This document shows, piece by piece, positions 6,517 to 15,789 of a DNA stretch of 64,000 nt. Location: the NCBI RefSeq assembly GCF_001625085.1, contig NZ_BDAW01000019.1:95080-159079 (forward strand), read 5' to 3'. This DNA is from Nocardia acidivorans NBRC 108247 (GTDB lineage Bacteria; Actinomycetota; Actinomycetes; Mycobacteriales; Mycobacteriaceae). The position numbers and the translations under genes were made by a program. Position 1 is the first letter of the stretch. Each line of letters starts with the position of its first letter. A model generated the notes under the pieces. It was not told the origin of the DNA. It saw nothing but the letters and a program-made list of their open reading frames with translations, and ran no database searches.

Positions 6517-8469
6517 TCAGCTGTCCACGTGCACGTGCGGGCGCTGGGACCGGCGTGGGACGGCGCGGCGCAGGATTTCCCGGGTCACCGGGGCCACTTC
6601 GCCCTCACCGAAGAACATGAAGCGCACCAGATTGGTGAGCGGATTGCCTTCGGTCCATTCGAAATACACGTGCGGGGGCGCGCCGGTGCGGTCGCGAATC
6701 GCCAGCAGGATGGCGGCGATGCAGTTGGGCACCGCGGCTGCCTCGACCGACAGAATGTGGTACTTGCCGATCTCCAATTCGGTGACGAGCAGTTCGGTGC
6801 TGAATTCCGACGGGTCCTTGACGATCACCTCGAGGAACAGAATGGGTTCCGCATCGGGGATATGGCTTTCCCGGCGTTGATCGGCTTCCTTCTCCGCGTA
6901 CTCCTGCGGCTCGCGCTTGTCGATGTCGTGCGTCACGATTCGGACCTCACCGCGCGCGGCCAGCGAATCGATCATGGCGGCCGCCTTCTCATCGAAGGTG
7001 ACTGTGACAGCACGCAATTCGAAGGCGCGGCGGAAGCGCGAGGCGAACGAGACGACCAGCGTCGCGATGACGAACAGCAGGGCCAGCTGCGCGCCCTCGG
7101 GCTTCTCGATCACATTGTCGATGGTGGTGTAGATCAGAATCAGCGTCACCACGCTGAAACCGATCACCCGCGACCGCTGCTGCTGACGCGCCGCCGAGAG
7201 CGTCACCGCGACCGCGGCGGAGGTGATGAGCACCAGCACACCGGTCGCGTACGCCGCGCCCTGCGCATCGACGCTGGCATCGAAGTACCAGGTGATACCG
7301 AAGGACACCGTCGCGAAAACCAGTACCAGCGGCCGGATCTGGCGCGCCCACTCCGGCGCCATGCCGAAGCGCGGCAGATACCGCGGCACCAGATTCAACA
7401 GGCCCGCCATGGCCGACGCGCCCGCGAACCACAGGATGGCGATGGTGCTGATGTCGTACACGGTGCCGAAGGCATTGCCCAGATGCTCATGCGCCAGGTA
7501 CGCCAGCGCGCGCCCATTGGCCGGACCGCCGACCTCGAACGCCTTCTCCGGAATCAGGATGGTGGTGATGAAGCTCGACACGATGAGGAAGCCGCTCATG
7601 ATCAACGCCGCGGTGGTGAGCAGTTTGCGCGCGCCGATGATCCGCATGCGCGGATACTCCTCGGTGTCCTCCGGGCAGCCCTTGATCTGCGGCATGACCG
7701 CAACACCGGTCTCGAATCCCGACATGCCCAGCGCGAGTTTCGGGAACACCAGCAGCGCGACGCCGATCATGGCGATCGGATTGCCGTGCTGCGCCGTCAG
7801 CGCGTGCGTCCAGTCGGTCACCATGGACCCGTGCGTGATCACCTGCGCCACACCGACCACGGCGACAACCAGATTCAGCGAGAGGTAGACCCCGACCAGC
7901 ACCACCGCGATGCTGATCGCCTCGCTGAACCCCTTGAGGAATACCGCGGCCAGCAGGGCCAGCAGCACCAGCGTGATGATCATATTGTGCCCGTGCAGCA
8001 CCTCGGGCATCAGCGGATTCTCGACGATATGCGCCGCGCCGTCGGCCGCGGAGAGCGTCATGGTGATGGTGAAGTCGGTCGCCGCGAAGCCCAGCAGCAC
8101 CAGAATCAGAATCTTGCCCCACCAGTTCGGCAGGAATTTGGCGAGCATGGCGATGGAGCCGCCGCCGTGCGGGCTCTCCTTGGCCACCCGGCGATACACC
8201 GGTAGCGCACCCAACAGGGTCAGCGCCACCAGCACCAGCGTGGCGAGCGGTGACAGCACGCCCGCGGCCAGCGCCGCGATGCCGGGTTGATAGCCGAGCG
8301 TCGAGAAATAGTCGACACCCGTCAGGCACATCACCTTCCACCAGGAATGCTGATGCTCTTTGGGCGCGCGCTTGGCCATGGGTCCGGGAATTTGGGAGTG
8401 TTGCTCCCCCGCGTCCTCCAGCAGCCAGGCCGCGAATCGCGAACGTGGCTGCGCCTGGGTCGTGGTCAA
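6517..8469 (-). CDS. APC-superfamily amino acid permease with long C-terminal domain
   Basis: A 650-residue transporter with about 12 hydrophobic segments between residues ~50 and ~480. The first helix region, [19 protein letters not shown], resembles APC-family TM1, and the [10 protein letters not shown] loop before TM3 is typical of a subset of actinobacterial APC permeases. The last ~150 residues are soluble and contain [19 protein letters not shown] and [11 protein letters not shown]. Substrate unknown; amino acid or polyamine is likely. Start TTG 8469 is proposed because GGGGAGGA lies 5 bases upstream; upstream codons look non-family. An ATG at MAKRAPKE is the next alternative. Confidence 0.8.
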   Translation of the reverse strand: MTTTQAQPRSRFAAWLLEDAGEQHSQIPGPMAKRAPKEHQHSWWKVMCLTGVDYFSTLGYQPGIAALAAGVLSPLATLVLVALTLLGALPVYRRVAKESPHGGGSIAMLAKFLPNWWGKILILVLLGFAATDFTITMTLSAADGAAHIVENPLMPEVLHGHNMIITLVLLALLAAVFLKGFSEAISIAVVLVGVYLSLNLVVAVVGVAQVITHGSMVTDWTHALTAQHGNPIAMIGVALLVFPKLALGMSGFETGVAVMPQIKGCPEDTEEYPRMRIIGARKLLTTAALIMSGFLIVSSFITTILIPEKAFEVGGPANGRALAYLAHEHLGNAFGTVYDISTIAILWFAGASAMAGLLNLVPRYLPRFGMAPEWARQIRPLVLVFATVSFGITWYFDASVDAQGAAYATGVLVLITSAAVAVTLSAARQQQRSRVIGFSVVTLILIYTTIDNVIEKPEGAQLALLFVIATLVVSFASRFRRAFELRAVTVTFDEKAAAMIDSLAARGEVRIVTHDIDKREPQEYAEKEADQRRESHIPDAEPILFLEVIVKDPSEFSTELLVTELEIGKYHILSVEAAAVPNCIAAILLAIRDRTGAPPHVYFEWTEGNPLTNLVRFMFFGEGEVAPVTREILRRAVPRRSQRPHVHVDS

Positions 8470-8614
8470 GAGAATCCTCCCCGGAACCCGTGTGTCCGGT
8501 TCCCCGGAATTGGCCGAATAGTCGTGGACAATGTACTCAGGGCAAACCGGGCACTGACACACCCCGCGCCGCGAGTCGCGCGGGCGGCTGTGCTAGCCGG
8601 GAACGATCCTCGCG

Positions 8615-9391
8615 CTAGCCGAGGTACGCCAGGACGGCATTGGTGAGCGCCGTCGCCAATCGGGCACGGCCATCGGGGGATTCGAGCACGGCGGCATCGT
8701 CCGGATCGCGCATGTTGCCGCATTCGACCAGTGCCGCCGGACGCTCGGCGAGATTCAACCCGGCGAGATCGGCACGCGGGTTCAGACCGTTCGAACCGAC
8801 GTAGGTCGACGTGGTGAAGCCCGCGCCGACCAATCCGTCGCGCAGCGTGCTCGCCAATCGGCTGGACGGCTCACCCTGCGAATCATTCACCGCGGGCGAG
8901 GAGTACGCCACGTGGAAGCCGTGCGCACCCGCGGGCGCGCCATCGGCGTGAATGGAGACCACGGCCGCCGCGCCCACCCGCTGTCCGAGCGTTCCGCGCT
9001 CGTCGACGCACGGTCCGACCCCGGTGTCGTTGTCGCGACTCATCACCACGCGAAGCCCGCGCGCGCTGAGCAGATCCCGCATGCGCAGCGCCACATCGAA
9101 GTTGAATTCGTGCTCGGAATAGCCGTCGGCGGCATTGGTGCCGGTGGTGTTGCACGCCTTCGTACCCCCGCGGCCATCGGGGACCTGGGCGTTGATCTCA
9201 TCGAGGTGCCCGGCGGTACCGCCGTTATGGCCGGGATCGAGCACCACCGTCCGCTCGGCGATCGGAAAGACCGGCAGCGCGGGCCATTCCGCCCTGGGTT
9301 GCGCGGGCGTCGCCGCCGCTCCGGTTCCCCCCGCCGCGATCAGTAGTGCACCGCAGATGGCCGCCATTGCTTTTCCGTGTCGGTTACGCAC
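8615..9391 (-). CDS. N-acetylmuramoyl-L-alanine amidase (Amidase_3), exported
   Basis: A 258-residue zinc amidase that cleaves the lactyl-amide bond between muramic acid and the peptide stem. Signal peptide: basic start (MRNRHGK) then a hydrophobic run to about residue 25. The catalytic domain shows the first Zn ligand in VVLDPGHNGG, the catalytic-site glutamate region SEHEFNFDVALRMRDLL, and the histidine in VVSIHADGA. It ends with the AALVECGNMRDPDDA block. GTG 9391 is the chosen start; GTG 9400 and ATG 9367 are possible. It lies 37 bp after the MarR gene, so it may be co-transcribed with the MFS pump and its regulator. Confidence 0.88.
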   Translation of the reverse strand: MRNRHGKAMAAICGALLIAAGGTGAAATPAQPRAEWPALPVFPIAERTVVLDPGHNGGTAGHLDEINAQVPDGRGGTKACNTTGTNAADGYSEHEFNFDVALRMRDLLSARGLRVVMSRDNDTGVGPCVDERGTLGQRVGAAAVVSIHADGAPAGAHGFHVAYSSPAVNDSQGEPSSRLASTLRDGLVGAGFTTSTYVGSNGLNPRADLAGLNLAERPAALVECGNMRDPDDAAVLESPDGRARLATALTNAVLAYLG

Positions 9392-9428
9392 CCGCCCCAC
9401 CCTACGGGCCGGGGCGCGCGGCGTGGAG

Positions 9429-9845
9429 TCACTCCTCGAGCTTGCGCAGCAACTCCGCGAGTGTGCGCAGTTCGGCCGGGGTGAGAGCGGCGACCGCGGC
9501 GGGCGCGGGATCGGGCGTGGCGAGCGCGTCCAGAATGAGTTCCCGCCCGGCCGCGGTGAGCGAGACCAGTTTGGTTCGCCGATTATTCGGATCGACCTCG
9601 CGCACCACCAGCCCGCGCTCCTCCAGATCATTGATGGTGACGGTGGCGGCGGGTGCGTCCATGGTGGCCGCGACCGCGAGCTGTTTGACCGAGATCGGGC
9701 CGGGCAGCAACCGCTTCATGACGCGAAATCTGCTGAATGGCAATCCGGTTCGCTCGACGATCGCGCGCCGCCAGCCATCCCGGCTGTCCATCACCAGGTG
9801 GGTGAGCTGCCCCCAGACCTCATCGGGGGTGGGTACCTCAGACAT
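9429..9845 (-). CDS. MarR-family transcriptional regulator
   Basis: A 138-residue winged-helix regulator. The recognition helix region is ISVKQLAVAATMDAPAATVTINDLEERGLV (about residues 52-81), followed by the wing REVDPNNRRTKLVSLTAAG. Its ATG 9845 overlaps the 3' end of the MFS gene by 8 bases, so the two are translated together and the pump is the likely target. The palindromic site at the pump start (11200-11225) is the likely binding site, giving feedback control of pump and regulator. Confidence 0.88.
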   Translation of the reverse strand: MSEVPTPDEVWGQLTHLVMDSRDGWRRAIVERTGLPFSRFRVMKRLLPGPISVKQLAVAATMDAPAATVTINDLEERGLVVREVDPNNRRTKLVSLTAAGRELILDALATPDPAPAAVAALTPAELRTLAELLRKLEE

Positions 9846-11211
9846 GGGCGGGGACCTTCTGTTCGAGCAGGGGTGCGACACGATCGCGGGTACGGTACGC
9901 CCACGGGGTATTCGCCGCTACACCGAGCATGGGGATGGCGAGCGCGAGCGCGGCAATGGTCCACCACAGCCCCGCCCCGGTGAGCGCACCGCACAGTGCC
10001 ACACCGAGACTCACCCCGACCTGACGGCTGGTGGAGGCGACCGCCGAGGCCGCGCCCGCGCGATCCAGCGGCATCCCGCTGACGGCCGCGGTGGTGATGG
10101 GGGCATTGACCATGCCGAAGCCGATGCCGAACAGCGCGAAGAGCACGACCAGCTGCCAGACGGCGGTGTCCGGCGCCATCCGGGTGAGACCGACCGCCGC
10201 CGCGGTCATGAACACGCCCGCCACGAGCAGCGACGGCCGGGTGCCGTAGCGGCCGACCAATCGGCCCGAGATCGGCGAGAAGACCAGCATGCCCAGGGCC
10301 ATCGGCAGGTAGAGCAGGCCGGTGTGCACGGCCGAGAAGTGCCGAGTCCCTTGCAGATACAGCGAGACGTCGAATAGGAACGCGCCCAGCGCCGCGAAGG
10401 CGCAGACGGCGGTCAGGGTGGCCGAGGCGAACGGGAAGCTGCGGAAGAAGCGCAGATCGATGAAGGGCGTCGGATGCCGGCTCTCATGCCGGAGGAAGGC
10501 CGCGAGCGCGGCGGCGGTCAGCACGAAGATGATCGGTTTGTGCTCGATCAGCCCGAAGACCAGGGTGAACATGAAGGCGATGGCCAAAAGCTGTCCGGCC
10601 CAATCCATTCCGCGCGGATGCTGTGACTTGGACTCGGGTACGAACAGGGTCGTCAGCACGAGCGCGATCGCGACGATCGGGAGATTGATCCAGAACACCG
10701 ACTGCCAGCCGAGCGAATCGATCAACACACCGCCGACCAGCGGGCCCATCGCCGTCGAGATGCCGACCACCGCGCCCCAGACACCCACGGCGCGTGCGCG
10801 TTCCATCCGCCCGGTGAAGACGGTGGTAATGATGGACATGGCAACGGGATTCAGCATGGAACCGCCGATGGCCTGCAAAAACCGTGCGCCGATGAGGAAT
10901 TCGATGGTGGGCGCGACACTGCACAGCAGTGAGCCGAGGGCGAAGACGAACAGGCCGATGCGGAAGAGGCGTTTACGGCCGAAGCGGTCGGCCAGCGCGC
11001 CCGAGAGCATGAGCAGGCTGGCCAGGGTGAGGGTGTAGATGTCGACGATCCACTGCAACCGGGTGAGCGGCGCGGCGAGATCGGTGCGAATCGTCGGAAT
11101 GGCGACGTTCACGATGGTCGCGTCCATGGAGGAGATCAGCAAGCTGAGACAGCAGGTGATCAGGATGATCGTCTTGCGCTCTTTGCCGAGCTCGCCAACC
11201 GTTGTATTCAC
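9838..11211 (-). CDS. MFS drug efflux transporter (DHA2-like)
   Basis: A 457-residue proton-coupled exporter with about 12 or more transmembrane segments. Family motifs are SMDATIVNVAIPTI in TM1, the A-loop LADRFGRKRLFRIGL (about residues 74-88), motif C as G-x-x-x-G-P-x-x-G-G in AVVGISTAMGPLVGG, and the DHA2 sequence W-Q-W/S-V-F-W-I-N-L-P. The start GTG 11211 lacks a clear ribosome-binding site and lies within a double palindrome, so a leaderless or very short leader mRNA is plausible. Co-transcribed MarR gene downstream suggests multidrug or toxin export. Confidence 0.88.
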   Translation of the reverse strand: MNTTVGELGKERKTIILITCCLSLLISSMDATIVNVAIPTIRTDLAAPLTRLQWIVDIYTLTLASLLMLSGALADRFGRKRLFRIGLFVFALGSLLCSVAPTIEFLIGARFLQAIGGSMLNPVAMSIITTVFTGRMERARAVGVWGAVVGISTAMGPLVGGVLIDSLGWQSVFWINLPIVAIALVLTTLFVPESKSQHPRGMDWAGQLLAIAFMFTLVFGLIEHKPIIFVLTAAALAAFLRHESRHPTPFIDLRFFRSFPFASATLTAVCAFAALGAFLFDVSLYLQGTRHFSAVHTGLLYLPMALGMLVFSPISGRLVGRYGTRPSLLVAGVFMTAAAVGLTRMAPDTAVWQLVVLFALFGIGFGMVNAPITTAAVSGMPLDRAGAASAVASTSRQVGVSLGVALCGALTGAGLWWTIAALALAIPMLGVAANTPWAYRTRDRVAPLLEQKVPAHV

Positions 11212-11225
11212 ACAACGATTGTGAA
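11200..11225. promoter_or_regulatory. overlapping palindromes at the MFS start, probable MarR operator
   Basis: Two inverted repeats overlap: CGTTGT (11200-11205) with ACAACG (11212-11217), and TTCACA (11207-11212) with TGTGAA (11220-11225). They straddle the GTG start of the efflux gene. AT-rich sequence (TAGTTT in the minus-strand sense) directly upstream could be the -10 element. Binding by the MarR protein of the same operon is inferred. Confidence 0.6.
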
Positions 11226-11261
11226 ACTAAAACTATTCGAGGGCAAGGGCCGTGTGCCAGG

Positions 11262-11549
11262 TCACTTCCGCGGCGGCCCGGGGACGCCCTCCGCCGACCC
11301 GTCACCGTGCCGCAGCGCGTAGTCGGCGAGGTAGAGCTTGGCGAGGGAGAGACCGCCCCGCGCTCGCGTCTCGTTCTCGGTGCCCCATTTGATGCCCGGC
11401 ACCACCGACCGCAGCGAGATCGAGATGCGCGCGGGCAGCTGGGCATGCCGCCCCGGCTGCTCAGGCTTGGGTTCCCGCGCGACCGCCGGCGCCGAACACA
11501 GGCACGCCCCGGCCGCCATGGCACCGATCAGCGCTGTCCAGTTGCCCAT
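11262..11549 (-). pseudogene. truncated exported serine hydrolase (class A beta-lactamase-like fold)
   Basis: A 95-residue frame with a signal peptide (ATG 11549 preceded by GGAGG at 6 bases; hydrophobic run and cleavage near VAREP at about residue 25). The mature part is ISISLRSVVPGIKWGTENET then GLSLAKLYLADYALRHGDGS. SLAK fits the SxxK catalytic motif of penicillin-recognising serine hydrolases of mycolata. The frame ends about 15 residues later, so the SDN-type and KTG-type motifs and most of the fold (normally well over 250 residues) are missing. The remaining sequence up to the MFS gene is only about 50 bp. A deletion probably fused this remnant to its neighbour. Confidence 0.6.
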
Positions 11550-11653
11550 TGCCAACCTCCGCGCCGAGCCCCGCCCGCCTGTCAGCTCGCCCGCGATTCC
11601 CGGCGCGGCGCACCCGATACGCCGACCGCGCGGCAGTGCGGGCGCGGCGGCGG

Positions 11654-12643
11654 TCAGACGGTGAGGATGGTGCGCCCGGCCGCCGCCCGGGATTCGATGG
11701 CGGTATGCGCGGCGGCGGCATCGGCGAGGGCGAAGCGCTGGCCGATCACGACTTCGAGGCGACCGCTGGCGGCTTCGGTCTGCGCGCGGTCGTGCAGCGC
11801 ACTCCAGTCGGTGGCCTCGGAGGTGATCTCGAACAGTGTGATGACCGTAATATCCTGTGCCGCTGCGGCTTCCACATCGATAGCGGCGAATCCGCCTGCC
11901 GCGTTGCCATATCCGATGAGACGGCCGCCGGACGCCATGGCCCCGAGGCTGTCCCGGCCGATATCACCGCCCGCACCGTCCAGGACCGCCTGCACGCCGC
12001 CGGTCCGCTCGCGCACCTTCCCGACCCAGCCGTCCTCGGAGTAGTCGACGACGGCCTCGGCCCCGAGTCGTTGCGCGAGTGCGAGTTTCGCCTCACCGCG
12101 GGCAGCGGCGATGACCCGCGCGCCCGCCGATCGGGCGAGTTGGATGAGCAGGGTGCCCAGTCCGCCCGCGGCGGCGGTGATCAGCACCCACTCCCCCGAT
12201 GTCAGATTCGCCCGGTCCGCGACCGCGAGTGCGGTGCGACCGTCGTGGACCAGCGCCACGGCCTGTTCCAGGCTCAATGCGTCCGGCACGGCAGCCAGGG
12301 CGTCGACCTTGGCCAGGACCTTCTCCGCGTATCCGCCCGTCGGCGTCCCCGAACCGATTCCACTGGCCGCGGTCGGGGTGGCGACCCGTCGCCCGATCCA
12401 TGCGGTGTCGACGCCGGGGCCGGCCGATTTCACGATTCCCGAGACCGCACCGCCCGGCACGAAGGGCGGCCGCACCGGGAAGTAGTCCCTGCCGCGACCG
12501 CTGCGCAGCAGCGTGTCCAGGAACATCACATCGGCGGCGGCCACCGCGACCACCACCTCCCCGGCCCCGGCGACCGGGTCCGCGATCTCCGTAACCGCCA
12601 GCACGTCGGGTTCCCCGAACGCCTTGGCCTCCACTGCGCGCAT
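11654..12643 (-). CDS. zinc-independent NAD(P)H quinone oxidoreductase (MDR family)
   Basis: A 329-residue medium-chain reductase. Start MRAVEAKAFGEPDVLAVTE at ATG 12643, with an AGAGAGG-containing stretch upstream. The substrate domain has the family pattern PFVPGGAVSGIV (about residues 62-73). The Rossmann motif for NADPH is ITAAAGGLGTLLIQLARSAGA (about 145-165). The structural-zinc cysteines and catalytic zinc ligands of alcohol dehydrogenases are absent, which places it among quinone or enone reductases. A palindrome typical of MerR-type promoters lies 49 bp upstream, suggesting induction by redox or electrophile stress. Confidence 0.85.
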   Translation of the reverse strand: MRAVEAKAFGEPDVLAVTEIADPVAGAGEVVVAVAAADVMFLDTLLRSGRGRDYFPVRPPFVPGGAVSGIVKSAGPGVDTAWIGRRVATPTAASGIGSGTPTGGYAEKVLAKVDALAAVPDALSLEQAVALVHDGRTALAVADRANLTSGEWVLITAAAGGLGTLLIQLARSAGARVIAAARGEAKLALAQRLGAEAVVDYSEDGWVGKVRERTGGVQAVLDGAGGDIGRDSLGAMASGGRLIGYGNAAGGFAAIDVEAAAAQDITVITLFEITSEATDWSALHDRAQTEAASGRLEVVIGQRFALADAAAAHTAIESRAAAGRTILTV

Positions 12644-12691
12644 CGCCTTGCCTCTCTTGCCGATTCGTAGGACTGCCGGTTCCCACCCTCC

Positions 12692-12715
12692 AACCTCGAC
12701 AAGGGTTGAGGTCAA
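12692..12715 (-). promoter_or_regulatory. MerR/SoxR-like operator-promoter upstream of the quinone oxidoreductase
   Basis: In the minus-strand sense the sequence reads TTGACC followed by a palindrome with ACCTC and GAGGT arms spaced 10 bases apart. A dyad placed directly behind the -35 hexamer, resembling CCTCAA-N-TTGAGG sites, is the pattern of promoters controlled by MerR-family activators. No MerR gene is present nearby, so the regulator must be encoded elsewhere. Confidence 0.5.
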
Positions 12716-13124
12716 GGCCCACGGGCGGAGTTCGCCGCGAGCGGAATCGAGCATCCGGCGGATCACCGGATTTCCCGGCGAGACAACCCATGGCTATCTG
12801 ATTCATTTCGAGACAGGCGTTCTTGACTTCGGTTCATACCTTGCTTGATCGGTATTCGCCTTCGCGCTCGGCTCCCTACTGGCGAGTACGCATATGCGGA
12901 CGACTCCGGAGCGAATCGAAAACTGACTCTGTACAACCGATTACGGTCAATCGACGGGCGTCCCAACTGCCGGGATGCCGCGTTGCCGGGTGGGCCGCGC
13001 TCGGGTAGCGCGCGCCATGCCGGACGCATATGCTCGTCCGCTAGATCCGAATCCGCTTGCCGGTGCGCATATTTGGCATGCGCTGCGCGCGAGTGGATGC
13101 GGTCGCACCGGGGCGTTCGTCTCG
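12716..13124. other. intergenic region without a recognisable gene
   Basis: About 400 bases separate the divergent quinone oxidoreductase and conservon. Codon use and short open frames give no convincing gene. The downstream half is the 5' region of the conservon kinase gene; the frame is open from 12975 but reads as unlikely protein until about 13125. The conservon promoter must lie here, though I see no clear -35/-10 pair. Confidence 0.5.
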
Positions 13125-15017
13125 GTGCACGTGCGTTCGGAAGTGCAAAGCTTGTCGGAGTCATCGAATCCCAGGGGTGGCGAGTCGAATCCCGCCACCG
13201 GTGCGCGGCTACCGTTCGGGGCGCTGGCGGGCTGCGTCGCGATAGCCGCGCTGGCGGTGGGCGGCGCGGTTTTCGCGACGCCCGGCAATGCGCGAATCGG
13301 GGTGGCGATCGGCGGCGGCATCGCGGCGGTGCTGCTCTGCGCCGCGATCACCGCGGCGGTGCACTACCGCTCGCAGGTCGAGCTGGCGCGGCGCGAGGGC
13401 GCGACCCGCGCCGGGCAGGCCGAGGCGCGGACCGCGGCCATCATCACCGAGGCCGAGGCGCGACTCGCGGAGGGGCAGCAGCGAATTCAGGCGCTCACCC
13501 GGGAGAGCGCCGACAAGGCGCGGGCGGCCAAGGAGAGTGAGAATCGGCGCGCGGCGGCCATGGCGGCCTTCGCCGGCGCGGCCGGGCGCATGCAGGCCAT
13601 GAGTACCTCCATGCTGGCGGAGCTGCGCGAGATGGAGCATCGGCACGCCGATCCCAAAGTGCTGGCCGATCTGCTCGAACTCGATCACCGCACCGCACAG
13701 GCCGGACGGCTCGCGGACAGCATCGCGGTGCTCAGTGGTGCGCGCTCCGGGCGGCGCTGGGCCAAACCCATTGCGATGGAATCGATTCTGCGCGGCGCCA
13801 TGGGCCGAGTCGCGGGCTATCAGCGGGTGCGACTGCGCGCGGTCACCGAGATCGCCATCGCCGGGCACGCGGCCGAGGGGGTCATGCACGCGCTCGCCGA
13901 ACTACTCGACAATGCCTGCAACTTCTCCCCGCCCACCACCGAGGTGCACGTCTACGCCGCCGAGGTCCCCGCGGGCGTTGTGATCACCATCGAGGACAGC
14001 GGCCTGGTCATGAGCGAATCCGCCTTGCGCCGAGCCGAATTGACGGTCTCCGGCAAGGGCGGCAATGCCGCGGGGTTCGGCGGCGGCCCGCACGCCTCCG
14101 GTTCGAGCGGCGCTTCCGGTTCGAGCGGCGATGCGCCCGGCATCTCCGATCTCTCCTCGCTCTCGGGCACCCGGCTGGGCCTGGCCGTGGTCGGTTATCT
14201 GGCGCGCAAGCACGAACTCACCGTCTCCTACCGCCCCTCCGCCATCGGCGGCACCGCGGTGGTCGTGGTCGTGCCCCGCGAACTCACCACCCGGATAGAC
14301 TGCACCCCGGGCGCACTCGGTTCGGTCTCGCTGCCCGCTCGCTCACCCGCCGAACTCACCCCCGGCGCGTCCCCGGCTCCGGCGAACACCGCGGGCCGTT
14401 CCGATACCGCCCCGGCCCTGCTCACCGTCGACATCACCCATACCGCTCCCACCCGCGTGAGCCTCGCCGGTGCCGATCCCACCCCCACCGGTCCGCTCCC
14501 CCGCCGCGCCGAGATCTATTCCGGCACAACGTCGGTAGTCGCGTTCACCGAATCCCCTACACCCGCGGTTCCCGGTGCGGAAAGCACCGCCGGCGCAACC
14601 GAATCCAGCAAGCCCGTATCGTTCGGGATCGATCAGCCCACCGCGATGCCGACGTCCCCCGGCACCCCGCCAATCGCGAGTACGGCCGATACCCGTTCCG
14701 GCACCGACGGACAGGATCGGCAGCACTCCGATACCACCACCGGGTTCTCCGGCAGCACAGCGGTTTTGGCCGATCGCCTGGTCGATGCGAATCGAATCGA
14801 CGCGGTGGCGCCGCCCGCCGAAACCCGGCTGCCCAAGCGGCAGCGGGGCAAGACCTTGGCGGCAGTGCATCCGGAAGGGCTTGCCGCGCCGGACATTCCG
14901 GCAGGCGGGGTGGCGCGGCCGGTTTCACCGGCGGCCATGGGGGCTTTTCAACGGGCGGTCAGTGGGCGTGAGGACGCCGGCGCCGCCAATCCTTCGGCCT
15001 TGGAGAGCGATAAATGA
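13125..15017 (+). CDS. conservon sensor-like histidine kinase (CvnA type)
   Basis: About 630 residues. Two hydrophobic helices near the N-terminus (around residues 27-75) anchor it in the membrane. A long Ala/Arg/Glu-rich coiled coil follows (about 75-180). The ATPase-like domain has the N box as ALAELLDNACNFSPP and a G-box region TRLGLAVVGYLARKHEL, but the catalytic G1 box is degenerate (EDSGLVMSESAL) and no canonical phospho-acceptor His box is evident. The C-terminal ~220 residues are low-complexity Pro/Ala/Ser/Thr. In Streptomyces conservons the equivalent protein forms a membrane complex with the three downstream proteins. Start GTG 13125 is uncertain; TTG 13152 has a GGAAG site. Confidence 0.8.
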   Translation: MHVRSEVQSLSESSNPRGGESNPATGARLPFGALAGCVAIAALAVGGAVFATPGNARIGVAIGGGIAAVLLCAAITAAVHYRSQVELARREGATRAGQAEARTAAIITEAEARLAEGQQRIQALTRESADKARAAKESENRRAAAMAAFAGAAGRMQAMSTSMLAELREMEHRHADPKVLADLLELDHRTAQAGRLADSIAVLSGARSGRRWAKPIAMESILRGAMGRVAGYQRVRLRAVTEIAIAGHAAEGVMHALAELLDNACNFSPPTTEVHVYAAEVPAGVVITIEDSGLVMSESALRRAELTVSGKGGNAAGFGGGPHASGSSGASGSSGDAPGISDLSSLSGTRLGLAVVGYLARKHELTVSYRPSAIGGTAVVVVVPRELTTRIDCTPGALGSVSLPARSPAELTPGASPAPANTAGRSDTAPALLTVDITHTAPTRVSLAGADPTPTGPLPRRAEIYSGTTSVVAFTESPTPAVPGAESTAGATESSKPVSFGIDQPTAMPTSPGTPPIASTADTRSGTDGQDRQHSDTTTGFSGSTAVLADRLVDANRIDAVAPPAETRLPKRQRGKTLAAVHPEGLAAPDIPAGGVARPVSPAAMGAFQRAVSGREDAGAANPSALESDK

Positions 15018-15436
15018 TCCCGTCCGCGACACAGCTGGGCTGGCTGCTAGAGCAGCTGCTCACCCGTACCCCGCGCGCCAGGCATGCCCTGCTGCTGTCG
15101 GGGGACGGGCTGAAGATCTGCCACACCTCCGAGTTGGGCAATGACAGCGCCGATCAGCTGGCCGCGATAGCCGCTGGGATGCAGAGTCTTTCGCACGGCG
15201 CATCGGTGGAGTTCGGTGACGGCCGGGGTGGGGTGCGCCAGTCCATGACCGAGTTCTACGGCGGCATCCTGTTCATCGTCGAGGCGGGCGTCGGCGCGCA
15301 TATCGCGGTGGTCGCCGCCGAGGACGCCGATGCCGGACTGGTCGGGCACAATATGCGCGAACTGGTCGAGCAGCTCGGCGAGCACCTGGCCGCGCAGCCG
15401 CGGGTGCGCGATACCCGGGGAGCGAGCGTGTCGTGA
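15014..15436 (+). CDS. roadblock/LC7-domain protein (CvnB type)
   Basis: A 140-residue protein with the roadblock/LC7 fold. It starts by overlapping the kinase stop (ATGA). Family features are the N-terminal helix LGWLLEQLLTRTPRARHALLLSGDGLKI (residues about 8-35) and the A-A-I-A-A-G-M-Q-S-L-S segment. Roadblock proteins modulate small Ras-like GTPases and, in conservons, sit between kinase-like and GTPase-like partners. The next gene overlaps by 4 bases. Function here is inferred from order and fold. Confidence 0.9.
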   Translation: MIPSATQLGWLLEQLLTRTPRARHALLLSGDGLKICHTSELGNDSADQLAAIAAGMQSLSHGASVEFGDGRGGVRQSMTEFYGGILFIVEAGVGAHIAVVAAEDADAGLVGHNMRELVEQLGEHLAAQPRVRDTRGASVS

Positions 15437-15789
15437 CCAGGCCAGACGAGGATCCGGATCGGCTGTACACGCTGACCGGCGGCCGCAGCCGACCGGATTC
15501 GGACGCCTTCGATCTGGTCACTCTCGTGGTGAGCGAATGCGATCCGGCGCCGGGCATGCAATCCGAGCATGCCGCGATCCTGGAGATCTGCCGCTCCCCC
15601 ACCGCCGTGGTGGAGATCGCGGCGGAGCTGCGACTACCGGTCGGCATCGCCACCATTCTGCTGTCGGACCTGCTGCACGCGGGCAAGATCACCGTGCGGC
15701 ATCCGCGGCACAACCCCGCCTCGCAATGGCATTCGCTGCCCGACACCACCACCCTGGAGAAGGTGCTCGTTGGACTCCGCAACCTATGA
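15433..15789 (+). CDS. DUF742 protein (CvnC type)
   Basis: A 118-residue member of DUF742, the third conservon component. It opens with DPDRLYTLTGGRSRPDSDAF and continues with the family's LVTLVV strand and a helical, winged-helix-like middle (AILEICRSPTAVVEIAAELRLPVGIATILLSDLL). It ends with the family-typical LEKVLVGLRNL. It overlaps the roadblock gene by 4 bases and the GTPase-like gene by 20, so all are translated as one unit. Biochemical role unknown. Confidence 0.9.
   Translation: MTRPDEDPDRLYTLTGGRSRPDSDAFDLVTLVVSECDPAPGMQSEHAAILEICRSPTAVVEIAAELRLPVGIATILLSDLLHAGKITVRHPRHNPASQWHSLPDTTTLEKVLVGLRNL

Noticed and set aside
6529..8205. A plus-strand open frame of about 560 codons opposite the APC permease
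   Set aside because: Antisense shadow with His/Arg/Gln-rich composition and no signature; the minus strand has clear membrane helices.
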